A DNA stretch of 64,000 nucleotides from Biomphalaria glabrata (lineage: Eukaryota; Mollusca; Gastropoda; Planorbidae), in the NCBI RefSeq assembly GCF_947242115.1, contig NC_074715.1:26123876-26187875 (forward strand), in the 5' to 3' direction. Below are positions 22,001 to 30,500 of the stretch, one piece after another. The position numbers and the translations under genes are program-made. Each line of letters begins with the position of its first letter. The stretch's first letter is position 1. The notes below the pieces were generated by a model. That model saw only the letters and a program-made list of their open reading frames with translations. It had not been told where the DNA came from and did not search any database.

Positions 22001-24408
22001 TAACTAAAGGTTATTGGCAAATACCTTTAACAGAAAATGCAAAACCTTACACAGCATTTGTAACACCATATGGTATTTTTCAATGGAATTATATGAGTTT
22101 TGGATTAGTAAATGCACCTGCCACATTTAATAGAATGATGAACATGATAATTGGAAACAAAGAAAATGTTATTTGTTATTTGGATGACATATGTATTTTT
22201 AATAATAGTTGGGAGGAACATTTGGTAGATGTAAAAGAAGTGTTCAAAATAATAAAAGAAAGTGGACTTACAATTCAGGCAGAAAAAGTAGAAATAGGAT
22301 TGGAAGAAATAATTTTCTTAGGACATAAAGTAAATAACAACATGATTAGCCCTATTGAAGATAACATAAAGAAAGTACTTAATATTGAAATACCTACAAC
22401 AAAAAGACAAATTAAAAGCATATTAGGAATAGTAAATTATTACAGAAAGTTTATAAAGAACTTAGCAGAAATAGTGAATCCATTAAATGACTTACTTAAA
22501 AAAGGAAAACCTCAAAAAGTAGTCTGTAATGAGGAATGTGTGAAAGCTATTGACAGAATTAAAGATGTTTTTAGTCATGAATTAATATTAAGACTACCCG
22601 ATAAAGACAAAATATTTTATGTCACAACTGATGCATCTGGTAGTGCTATTGGTGGTTGTCTAATGCAGAACTATGATAACTTACATCCTATATTATATGT
22701 AAGTAGAAAATTATCAGAGACAGAAAAAAAATATAGTGTCATTGAACGAGAAGCCTTAGCTGTAATATGGGTAATTACTAAGCTAGAGAGTTATCTAATA
22801 GGAAGGAAATTCATATTATTAACTGATCATAAACCTATTCAGTATATACAGCAAAAGAGCATGAAAAACAGTTGTGTATATAGATGGTTCTTAGCACTAC
22901 AGGAATATAAATTTGAAGTGAAAGCTATTAGTGGATCTGTGAATATTGTAGCTGATCTATTGTCTAGAATGACATTGAAATGAAATAATTTTGTAAATAA
23001 ACTATGATTATATTGATTATGTAATATATATTAATATATTGGCACAATTTATATGTTATGGAAAAGGGAGATAAGTAAATTTGATGTTAAGCATTTGAAA
23101 GTAAGTATGGATATTTTTTTTGTGTGAATCATTTCATATATCATTGACGAAAGTTAGTTTGATGGAAAAGGGTGAGTATAAAAGAAAAATGGACAAAAGC
23201 GTATAAAAGGGTAGTAAGGAAAAACTTATTGAATGTGGAAATAAAGTCTATAATTGTTTTTGAAATATTGTATTTTGTCAGATTACTGCCAGTGGAGAAC
23301 ATTTGTGAGTGTATGACGTGCCCATAAGATGCCACATTTTCTTTCATGATGAACTGTTTACTAATGAAGATGATTCTGGAATGTTATGAACATTGACATG
23401 AACATGAGGAACTGTCAAGCCAAGATGAAGATGTCAAGATTTTATGTTTGTTGTCTTCCCCTTAAATTGAAAATGCCCTTGTAAGACTTGACATTAGTGG
23501 AAAAATATTGACATATTTTTTTTCAAGGAGGGGGAGGAATCTGTTAGACACCTTATTTATAGTTTAGTTATTTAGCGACGCACCATAGAAGACGCATATT
23601 GAACGGGACTAGTGACGTTTGGGATATGTTGGGTTAGAGACCGGAAAATCAGTTAGCGATAGAATCCTTGAGGGTAATGACGTGTTTAGTGACAGAGACT
23701 TTTACTGTGGCCTTTTATTAGAATAAATATATGTGAAGTTGTTCATCAGCGTTGACTACATCTCTTCACTAGTTAAAACCAATGTGTTTGTTTTGTCTGG
23801 ATTGTTGATCAACTACACGGAATACACCCGAACAATTACACCCAAACGCTTGCAGAGTAATTGGTTGAAATTCAACAGTCATCCATAGTTGACCTCAAGA
23901 CAGCCTGAACAAGCAACATCACATCTAGTAATAAGTAGATCTAGAATCTAGATGAGTAGTAATTCGGTAAACATTCCAATAAAAAAAGTTAAATAGCAAT
24001 AAAAAGTGTTGTCAAATCGGGACTGCTCGAACTTCGCACTTTACTCTAGATCTACTCTAGTAATAAGTAGATCTAAAATCTAGATCTAGTAACTTCTTTA
24101 ACTTCTACACTTCTAGGTCTTGACGGTCTAGTAAAGTCTAGTTCTAGATCTAGAGTCTAGTAGAGTTTCTAGTAGAGATCTAGACTTTAATTAAATTGAG
24201 TTTAAAAACTAAAAGAATTAATAAGATTACACTATAACTATTAAATGCTGTTTACATTCATTACATTGTTATTGATCTGGACCAGCTCATAGTCAGTAAG
24301 TTCTTGAATATCTATCAATCCATCAAACTCTTCGGTATTGAGTAAATCTTGTGGTACCACAACTCTTTTCCATGCTGACTTTTCTTTCACGTGAAAAGTA
24401 GTTGCCAT
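4001..24408 (-). CDS. DDX24: ATP-dependent RNA helicase DDX24 (15 coding exons)
   Basis: DEAD-box helicase of the DDX24/yeast Mak5 family, a nucleolar enzyme of 60S ribosome biogenesis. Coding exons in transcript order: 24408-24265, 12140-11765, 11321-11173, 10740-10609, 9863-9753, 9376-9266, 8960-8842, 8679-8555, 8392-8274, 8124-7947, 7843-7740, 7223-7106, 6952-6856, 5194-5114, 4199-4001. They sum to 2163 nt (720 aa) with consistent phase. Exon 1 carries WKRVVV and ELTDYELV, as in vertebrate DDX24; exon 2 is a lysine-rich acidic tract. Core motifs follow: GFPTPTEIQ (Q), AAET/GSGKT (Walker A, split by an intron), [30 protein letters not shown] and HRSGRTAR. The C-terminus has KYPTKSG, also in the human protein. 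The long insert that human DDX24 has between motifs I and Ia is short here. The last acceptor is uncertain (4199 or 4193) and the exon 12 donor is weak. Intron 1 is about 12.1 kb and full of mobile DNA. Confidence 0.93.
4285..4436. mobile_element. Small hAT-like MITE
   Basis: The two ends are imperfect inverted repeats: the left end contains GTTTCCCAAACTG and the right end contains CAGTTTGGGAAAC. The element is about 150 bp and has no coding capacity. Such ends are typical of non-autonomous hAT elements. I could not find a clean 8-bp target duplication, so the exact ends are approximate. It lies in DDX24 intron 14. Confidence 0.5.
5428..6640 (-). pseudogene. Decayed hAT transposon with ZBED5/GTF2IRD2-type transposase remnant
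   Basis: At 5428 a hAT-like terminus begins (CAGGGGTGGGCAACC, then a GAGGGCCAC box). Minus-strand reading frames follow at 5924-6202 and 6353-6640. The second contains [12 protein letters not shown], which resembles a conserved stretch of hAT-derived ZBED5/GTF2IRD2-like proteins, followed by a segment alignable to their WLSRG region. The frames are interrupted and I found no matching right terminus, so this is a truncated, inactive copy in DDX24 intron 13. Family assignment rests on that short motif and the terminus. The two parts may not belong to one element. Confidence 0.5.
9473..9490. repeat. Short (CA)n run in DDX24 intron 5
   Basis: A short run of CA dinucleotides, interrupted once, inside the intron between DDX24 exons 5 and 6. 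It is simple sequence with no further structure. Confidence 0.5.
12141..14200. other. Proximal part of DDX24 intron 1, AT-rich, with one SINE scrap
   Basis: This is intronic sequence between DDX24 exon 2 and the nested reading frame at 14209. It contains short ATTATC/TATATA simple repeats near 13020-13155. Around 12425-12510 there is a minus-strand segment with GGTTCAAACC, a B-box-like element resembling the SINE at 32890. I see no coding exon here. The minus-strand AAGATGGCTGCCC near 13185 resembles a YY1 site, but no transcript is evident. Confidence 0.5.
14209..15253 (-). pseudogene. Unrecognised lysine-rich reading frame nested in DDX24 intron 1
   Basis: Two overlapping minus-strand frames make one plausible protein of about 345 codons. 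The upstream part (15226-14660; opens with [11 protein letters not shown]) is Pro/Ser/Thr-rich with a denser segment ([19 protein letters not shown]). The downstream part, ending at 14209, is a highly basic Lys/Glu coiled-coil-like run followed by a short neutral tail. The frame changes near an A7 run around 14720: after it the other frame continues sensibly ([18 protein letters not shown]). That is either a true frameshift or a base-call error in the run. The basic tail loosely resembles C-termini of pogo/Jerky-type transposases, but I do not recognise the family. A splice acceptor at about 15198 would join in phase to an upstream frame at 15450. Confidence 0.4.
15408..15421. promoter_or_regulatory. 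NRF1-like palindrome GGCGCATGCGCA
   Basis: The sequence around 15410-15421 contains GCGCATGCGC, the core of the consensus site for the NRF1/erect-wing transcription factor family. It is a rare GC-rich island in very AT-rich DNA and lies about 160 bp upstream of the nested minus-strand reading frame, so it could mark that unit's promoter. This is motif evidence only. Confidence 0.4.
15433..15693. repeat. 140-bp tandem repeat, copies 1 and 2 (left of the LTR element)
   Basis: A unit starting GTAGTAATTCGGTAAAC and ending in a CTAGATCTAG-type tract occurs at 15433-15572 and again from 15575. The second copy is interrupted by the LTR element at 15693 and resumes at 23924; a third copy follows to about 24080. 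The three copies therefore predate the LTR insertion. Their interior (CTGTTCGAACCTC, CTGCTCGAACTTCGCAC) is GC-richer than the surroundings and matches no family I know. Confidence 0.8.
15694..16058 (+). repeat. Left LTR
   Basis: The 365-bp left repeat starts TGTTAGACACC and ends AACATCACA, so it has the usual TG...CA ends. It is nearly identical to 23542-23923 and about 17 bp shorter. AATAAA lies near 15860. TGGCGACCCCAACG follows at 16060, the expected place and look for a tRNA primer-binding site. Confidence 0.93.
16059..18471 (+). other. Long non-coding leader of the LTR element
   Basis: About 2.4 kb separates the left LTR from the gag start, far longer than in most Ty3/gypsy elements. 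It has no long reading frame. At about 16960-17110 it holds a short tandem repeat. The first half is GC-richer than the second, which becomes very AT-rich and CTAGA-rich after 17580. The leader could hold packaging or translation signals, or foreign sequence. Nothing in it identifies which. Confidence 0.7.
16962..17110 (+). repeat. Tandem repeat in the LTR-element leader
   Basis: About four head-to-tail copies of a 33-36 bp unit built around GTTATTCGTCAG, CCCAGATCAAGTC and ATCGTCAA. The first three are nearly identical and the fourth diverged. A degenerate further copy with AAATCAAGTCGTCGCCAG lies at about 17130. Repeats of this kind in leaders often bind element proteins, but that is inference. 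Confidence 0.75.
18472..22983 (+). mobile_element. gag-protease-integrase-RT-RNase H region of the LTR element
   Basis: Parts in order, positions approximate. Gag covers 18472-19430, with a charged Glu/Arg coiled-coil N-terminus. A nucleocapsid CCHC knuckle ([14 protein letters not shown]) lies near 19445, followed by an Arg/Ser/Asn-rich tract. An aspartic protease with a DSG site lies near 19710. The integrase zinc domain (HDNNLAAH ... CDIC) spans 20420-20545. The integrase catalytic core spans about 20620-20930, with SDQGSQF and NGLCERY carrying the second Asp and the Glu. Reverse transcriptase spans about 21720-22460, with CYLDDICIF as the YXDD box. RNase H spans about 22610-22980, with TTDASG and LTDHKP. 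Integrase lying upstream of RT is the reverse of ordinary Ty3/gypsy order. The region is broken about once. Confidence 0.92.
23525..23541 (+). other. Polypurine tract of the LTR element
   Basis: AAGGAGGGGGAGGAA sits directly before the right LTR, the standard place for the plus-strand primer of an LTR retrotransposon. It is the only long G-rich purine run in this AT-rich stretch. Confidence 0.85.
23542..23923 (+). repeat. Right LTR
   Basis: A 382-bp repeat with the same TGTTAGACACC start and AACATCACA end as the left LTR, followed by the target duplicate TCTA and the resumed 140-bp tandem repeat. The near-identity of the LTR pair indicates a young insertion. Confidence 0.93.
23928..24080. 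repeat. 140-bp tandem repeat, rest of copy 2 and copy 3
   Basis: The sequence picks up exactly where 15693 stopped (GTAATAAGTAGATC) and continues into a third copy starting GAGTAGTAATTCGG. Copy 3 lacks about 15 bp in the middle. Together with 15433-15693 it gives the pre-insertion arrangement of three units. Confidence 0.78.
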
Positions 24409-24506
24409 TTTGTAAACAAATCTTTTTAATTGAAAGACACACAAATTGTTCTTTTTCTTAGCTCTTCTTTAAATAAGTTTAATACTGACACAACTTAAAA
24501 ATCATC
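24381..24506. promoter_or_regulatory. Shared DDX24/NSMCE1 promoter region
   Basis: The start codons of DDX24 (24408, minus) and NSMCE1 (24507, plus) are 98 bp apart and point away from each other, so the two genes must share a very compact bidirectional promoter with short 5' UTRs. No TATA box is evident. The 12-bp palindrome TTTCACGTGAAA, with an E-box core TCACGTGA, lies at about 24385-24396 inside DDX24 exon 1. It may be a promoter-proximal site, although its bases also encode FHVK. Confidence 0.6.
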
Positions 24507-27500
24507 ATGGAAAACGAAGAAAGTAAAGTAAATTTAAAACAACAAAAATTCTTACAAAGTTTTATGTCCAAAGGAATTTTGGACACTAAAGAAGTTAAAA
24601 CGCTGCTGACAGGTAATACTTTTGGCTTTTGGTAAATATTAGATTTAGTTGGAATAGATTAATCTAGATCTACTAATATATAATAATATATTTATATCTA
24701 TTCCTAGAGATGATAGTAATGATACTTGATAATTCCAAGTTGATACTTACTTTAGTCTAAGTCTTTACTTACTTACTATATTATATATTACTTAGGGCTA
24801 GGGTTAGCGGTTAGTCACCGTTAGGCGTTACCTAGTCAAGTTAGTGACACTTACTTACTAGATCTAGATCTAGAATGTCTAGATCTACTTAGCCTTAGCG
24901 GCAGTTAGCCTGACTTAGGTGACTTAGTCTTAGTAGTTAGTTGACTTCTAAAGTCTATGACTATGAGACTTAGTCATACGACTCATCCATAGATCTAGAA
25001 AATAATCTAGATTTAGTACTAATTTTAATTAAATTAATTAAATTAACTAATCTATGATCTAGTCCAGTGATGCCCAACCTAATTCTACCTGCGGGCCATT
25101 TTAATTTCCGACACTCGTGTCACAGGCCACATGACTGAAAATGTGCAAAAATGAAATGAAATAGACCTGAAACAATTTTATTAGGAACCTCTAAATTTAT
25201 GGCTTGATTAATTAATTGGATATTTGAAGTTTATATTTGCTTTTACGTGTCGGGAAATGGTTTGACGTTTCTACATACAATGTGAATATCGTTGTAGAAT
25301 TGTAGCCACATTTACCACCGACTCATTTTGTTCTCTATTTGGTAAATGTTCCCATCGATCCTCCAATCTCCAATTGTTAACTCTCTTTATTCACAGCTCA
25401 AAGCACGAATGGCGTCATATTTGTTTTAGGATTCCGTTTATATGTTGTTGTTGTTTTATAAACAGGGCCACTTTTTTTACAAACCAAATAAGTTGGATAG
25501 TATCATGTTTCACACAAAAAAGTAAAGATCCGTTCACTTTCCCTGGTAGATTCTAAATTCAGAGCCCACTTGCAGTTTCTTCGGTTCATAAACGTAGGCT
25601 ACACACGTTAAAGGTCATGGTACCAATCCATCAGAGAAAAAGTTCGGGCCTAACGTAGGTAAAGATACATATTTCAAATTTATTTTTTTTGGAGGGAGGT
25701 ATATTCTACACTTTGTGCAAACGGTTCGGCGGACCGGATGGAACCACGTCGGCCCGCTGGCCGTATTTTGGGCATCACTGATCTAGTCAATCTAGAATTA
25801 GGAATCTAGATCTACTAGTAAGATATATTCACATTTGACTAGGACTAGAGTAACACCTTTTTTTTAAGTAAAATCACTAAATTTAGAAAGCCTTCAGGAC
25901 AGAAGACTCAAAAGTAAAGTAGCAATTATAATTATTCATAAAACACTGAACAATAATCTTCAAATACAAAAAAACAAAATTTAATAAAATACTCACAAAG
26001 TAAAGGCACATTCCTCATTCCATATATATATACTAGGACTAATTTGTACAAATAGTAAATACTCCTTCTTCCCTAGTCCTATTAGAGCATGGAATGGGTT
26101 GACTGAGCTAGCCAGGAAAACCAGTGACTTGGCAGAATTTAAGTAATTGATTAACATGCATGACTGAATGCATGACGTAATCATCTTCTTTTTTGAAGTA
26201 ACATCTGTATTATATAAGATAAGAAGATAAGATAAAATCTAGTCTTAGATCTGGAATGTCCGCTATAGACCACCAAGTCAACATCTTTGTGCAGAGCGTA
26301 GCAGGTGGATTCCAAAGGACAGAAAGCACATACGTAGTCTTCATTGACTTAAAACAGGCATATGATAAAGTATGGCGGCCTGGTTTGCTTCATAAGATAA
26401 GAGCCGTGTGGGTGCGGGGACGGATATATTACTGGATTAGAGACTTCCTACAAGAACGTACAATAAGAACAAGGATGTAAGGAGAAGTCTCAGGGGAAAT
26501 GACCCTCGAGCACGGCCTCCCCCAGGGCTCCGTCCTGTCATGCGCCCTTTTCACGGCCTTCATAAATGACCTACCAGCTCAGCTAAAATGCCGAAAGCTG
26601 CTATATGCTGATGATATTGTCCTTTGGAAATCCGGAAGGAGCGCAACCTCTATACTAAAAGTGTTACAAGAAGATCTCCATACGCTCTGCTCATACACAC
26701 AAAAATGGAGGCTAGAAATAAACACCTCCAAGACGGTCTATTCTCTGTTGACGCTCGGGACTGGCATTCTCGGGCAACCTTTCCAGCTCTCCCTCAACGG
26801 AGTGGCTCTCAGCATGGAAAAGCTACCCAAGTACCTTGGTGTAACTTTAGATCGCAAACTAAAAATGTGTGAGCACATCCAGATGTTGTAAGAAAGGCCT
26901 CAGGGAAACTTTGCATTGTGCAGAAGCTGGCATCCACGAAGTGGGGAGCCCGAGCAGACATGCTCCGATCCCTGTATTTAGGAGCAGTCCGATCACAGAT
27001 AGACTACAGCCTACCTGTGCAAATTTATGGCTCTTGAACAATTTGATAAAATACAGTCCCAAGCACTAAGATTTGTCTGTGGAACCGTTAGGACAAGTCC
27101 AGTAAATGCGGCTGAAATAATGGCTAATATAGGTCCACTAAACTTTAGGAGGGAAAGGTCAGTACTGACCTGCTATGAGCGGTATAAAAGGCTGGATGAA
27201 TACCTCCCAGCTAGAAAACTAGTGGATGGTTGCAGATGCAGAAGACGTATCCAGATGCAGTCTTTTAAGCATCATGCCACTAGACTATCTGATGAAGCTG
27301 GCCTCTCCACCAACCGACAAAACATTCAACGCTTTCATCCCCTTCCCCCTTGGTGTCGCCCAACGACCCCAGACATACGCTTGAAATTAGTAGACCCTAA
27401 TGCCACTAAGCTAAGTTGTTCATCTAACGACCTTCAAATCCTAGCTCTGGGGACCATTAATACCTTCAAGCCCAGTGCTATTTTTGCAAACACTGATGGG

Positions 27501-30500
27501 TCAGCATCAATAGATTCTGAAAGAGCAGGCTATGGATCCTACATCGACTTTCTTGTCTCTTACACAGTCAAAATCTTTGGACCATGTGGTAGTGTTTGCA
27601 GTTTTGATGCGGAGACCATGGCAGTCTGTGAAGCCTTAAAAGTCATTGACTCTCAACTCGGGGAGGGACATTTGAGGGCAACACAGATTGTTGTGGTCAC
27701 TGACTCAAAATCTGTACTACAGGCTTTGCAAAGCTCAAGACCATGGCCCCCCCAATATCAACACTGTCATCATGGCTTCACATAACATTAAACAACGCTA
27801 TGGCACCCCTGTAATAATGCAGCGGGTACAGAGTCACATAGGTGTGACTGGCAACACAATTGCAGACTATTTGGCCCACCAGGGAGGGCAAATTCCACCC
27901 ACTGAACAGGCTGTAAGCTTTCATCAAGCCCTGGCTATAATACAAAAAAACAGAAATGGAAAAGTGGTTTGAGTCCTGGGACAAGTCCCAAAAAGCCTGT
28001 GGAGTCTGGGAGTGCATGAGGCGCCCTGACCGCACTTCCCGTGGTGGAGGCTGCCCAGGCCTGAGCAAGTTATTATAGCACAGTGCAGGACAGGCCATTG
28101 TCCTGTTGGCTCATATTTCTCGCGGCTATGGCCAAATTTTATTCACGGTGCCCCTGCTGCGAGGAAGAAGAGGAAACCGTGCCTCATATTCTGTTTGACT
28201 GCCCCAGACATGCTGATCTCCGTCTCGACAGGTCTGGGAAACCCAAAATTCTCAACCTGTATGGCGACATTTATGCACTACGCAAGACAGCAGGGTTTCT
28301 GTCCAGGGCTTTTGCAAGAGAGGATTTGAGCCTCTCAAGCTGATGATGATGATTTCTAGATCTAGAACTAATTTTCTTTTCTTGTTGCCAATTTATCTAG
28401 CTTTGTAAGAAGAATAAATCTTTTGTAGTTTCTCTATATTACATGTTACATGTTATTAATTTTGAATGAATGGATAAGGTTAATAATTATTATTTTAAAA
28501 AATATAAGTGTTCGCTAAATGAATAGATGGAGATTTTGTGGCTGAGGGGTAAAGCACTTGGAACCAGAAGTCCTGTGTTCGATTCCTCGTGAAGACTCTA
28601 GGTGGGCAACTTCAGGGGCCGATTTTGAGTTTGTGTCTCCACACAAACTGTCTTTGTAACCTTGTTTTTTTTTTATTTTCATTTCTTTTTACTCCAACTC
28701 AATACAGACAGGCCAGTGTTACCTTTTACACTCTCAATTGCTCCGTTCACTGCTAAACCCTAATGCCACAAACTTTACAAAAGGCCATTTACTGTGGCCT
28801 ACCTGGTTGACCCAAAAAAAACTGCGTGACTCTGCATGTCTAGCCCTATCAATAATTGTCTCTCCTGCTACGTTTTTTTTCTGGTACTGTGTTGATGATA
28901 CCAGGCTTAGTACCTACCTAGGCTGATCGATCAATAGTAAGGGCACCAAGGAGAGACAAAATAGAATTTATTTATAAAGAGAGGGAGAGCAAGATTGTGC
29001 CACTCATAAAAACATTTTTTTTTCATACATATGTTCCTCATTAGCTCAATGTTTAGCGATATTCCCTTTCTTTTTAGCCATTCACATGACACTTGGTTTT
29101 ACATCTAAGACAAAAACAAAATGAAGTAAGAAAATGTTACAAAATAAATTAAAGAAAAGTACATTTCCCTGCCTTGAGTTATATCCCTTTGTTATGCATT
29201 TTCAACATTAAAATAGCGTTAGTATCATTGGTAGTTATAAAGAGCATTCGTGAATTCATTGATAGTGACAAACAAATATTTGGAACATCCCATATACATA
29301 GTGCATGTGTTTCCATGCCTATTTAGAAGTATTTTAGATAGGTTTTGTTTAGCTGATAAGTCTAAAAAAATCTCCTTAACTCTGGACCTAGAAGAAAAAA
29401 ATTGACAGTCTTACCAGTGCATTTTGAGCCCATGTAAATAAAAACTCTTGTTTTTCAGAGTAAAGGAAACTAAAGGTGAATGAACTATAAAGAAATGGAG
29501 TATGTACAACAACAATAGACTAGTTCCATCATAGTTATCAAAATAAAGGCTCATTTTAACAAATATTGTGAAGTGGTCGTTAATATAAAAAGTATGTGGT
29601 ATTAGGAAGACAAAAATTACTCTATATAATAATTAATCTAATATAGCCATCGATTATAGTTAATATAGGTCTAGATCTAGAATATGGTATAATCTATATA
29701 TTATAGGCACAAAATACCATTGACTGACGGATTAAGAGATCTCTTAAACTGTCATAAGGATTCACAAGAAATTTCTTACACATGTTCCTTTACCTCTTAG
29801 TTGCTCATTAAGAACCAGTTTTGACAGATTTGCAACCTAACCACTGCAAGCTTTCTATCAAACCTTTTGTATTTTATTTTCAATTTTCCCCCAAAAAGGC
29901 TGCAGTCTATATAAAGCTTTAAAAAGAATCATATTTTTAAAAAAACATTTAAGTCAATTTATTTTTAATATGCCTTACATCATTTCCGCTTCTTTTTAGA
30001 CATGGTCTAAATATACAAAAAAAACTATTAGCATAAAAAAGATGATATGTAGTCAATTTTTTTTTTTGAGAGAGTCAGAGAGCAAGGAATAATACTTTGT
30101 AATACTGTTGTTTCTCTACATTCAAATAAACTATTAAAATTAATAAAACAAAATTCACATTCTTTTATTTTATTATATAATCTAACAAATCTAAATAAAA
30201 TAAATTATTCAAGAAAATATTTTTCTTGTTAGTTTAAACTGATATGAAAAAAGGAAATATATAAAAACAAAAACTCCAATATACTGAAAAGTTTAACTTT
30301 TAAATTATGCAAAGTAGCTATGAATATTGACAGTCACAAAACTAAACACATTTTATCACTTTCAATTTAATAAAAGATGAACAAATACATTTAGATATTG
30401 TATTATTTACACTCTTTCTGGATCCAGCAAAATGTACTAAAATAGAGGACCAACTAATACTATGTAGTCTTTTTTTAAATAGTGTTCCTGCATTAAATGT

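Larger units (their letters stand above)
15694..23923 (+). mobile_element. Ty3/gypsy-class LTR retrotransposon, Gmr1-like domain order
   Basis: An 8.2-kb fossil element in DDX24 intron 1, opposite in orientation to DDX24. It has LTRs at both ends, a 4-bp target duplication TCTA (15690-15693 and 23924-23927), a primer-binding region directly after the left LTR, a purine-rich tract just before the right LTR, and gag-pol sequence. The reverse transcriptase is of Ty3/gypsy type, yet integrase precedes it. The two LTRs are almost identical apart from one short gap, so the insertion is recent. The copy looks close to whole but is broken about once in its coding part. No envelope-like frame is present. 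Confidence 0.92.

Noticed and set aside
24241-24444. 67-codon minus-strand frame as a separate small gene
   Set aside because: Its internal part (ATG at 24408 to the GTAATG donor at 24264) matches the DDX24 N-terminus and splices in phase to exon 2, so it is DDX24 exon 1.
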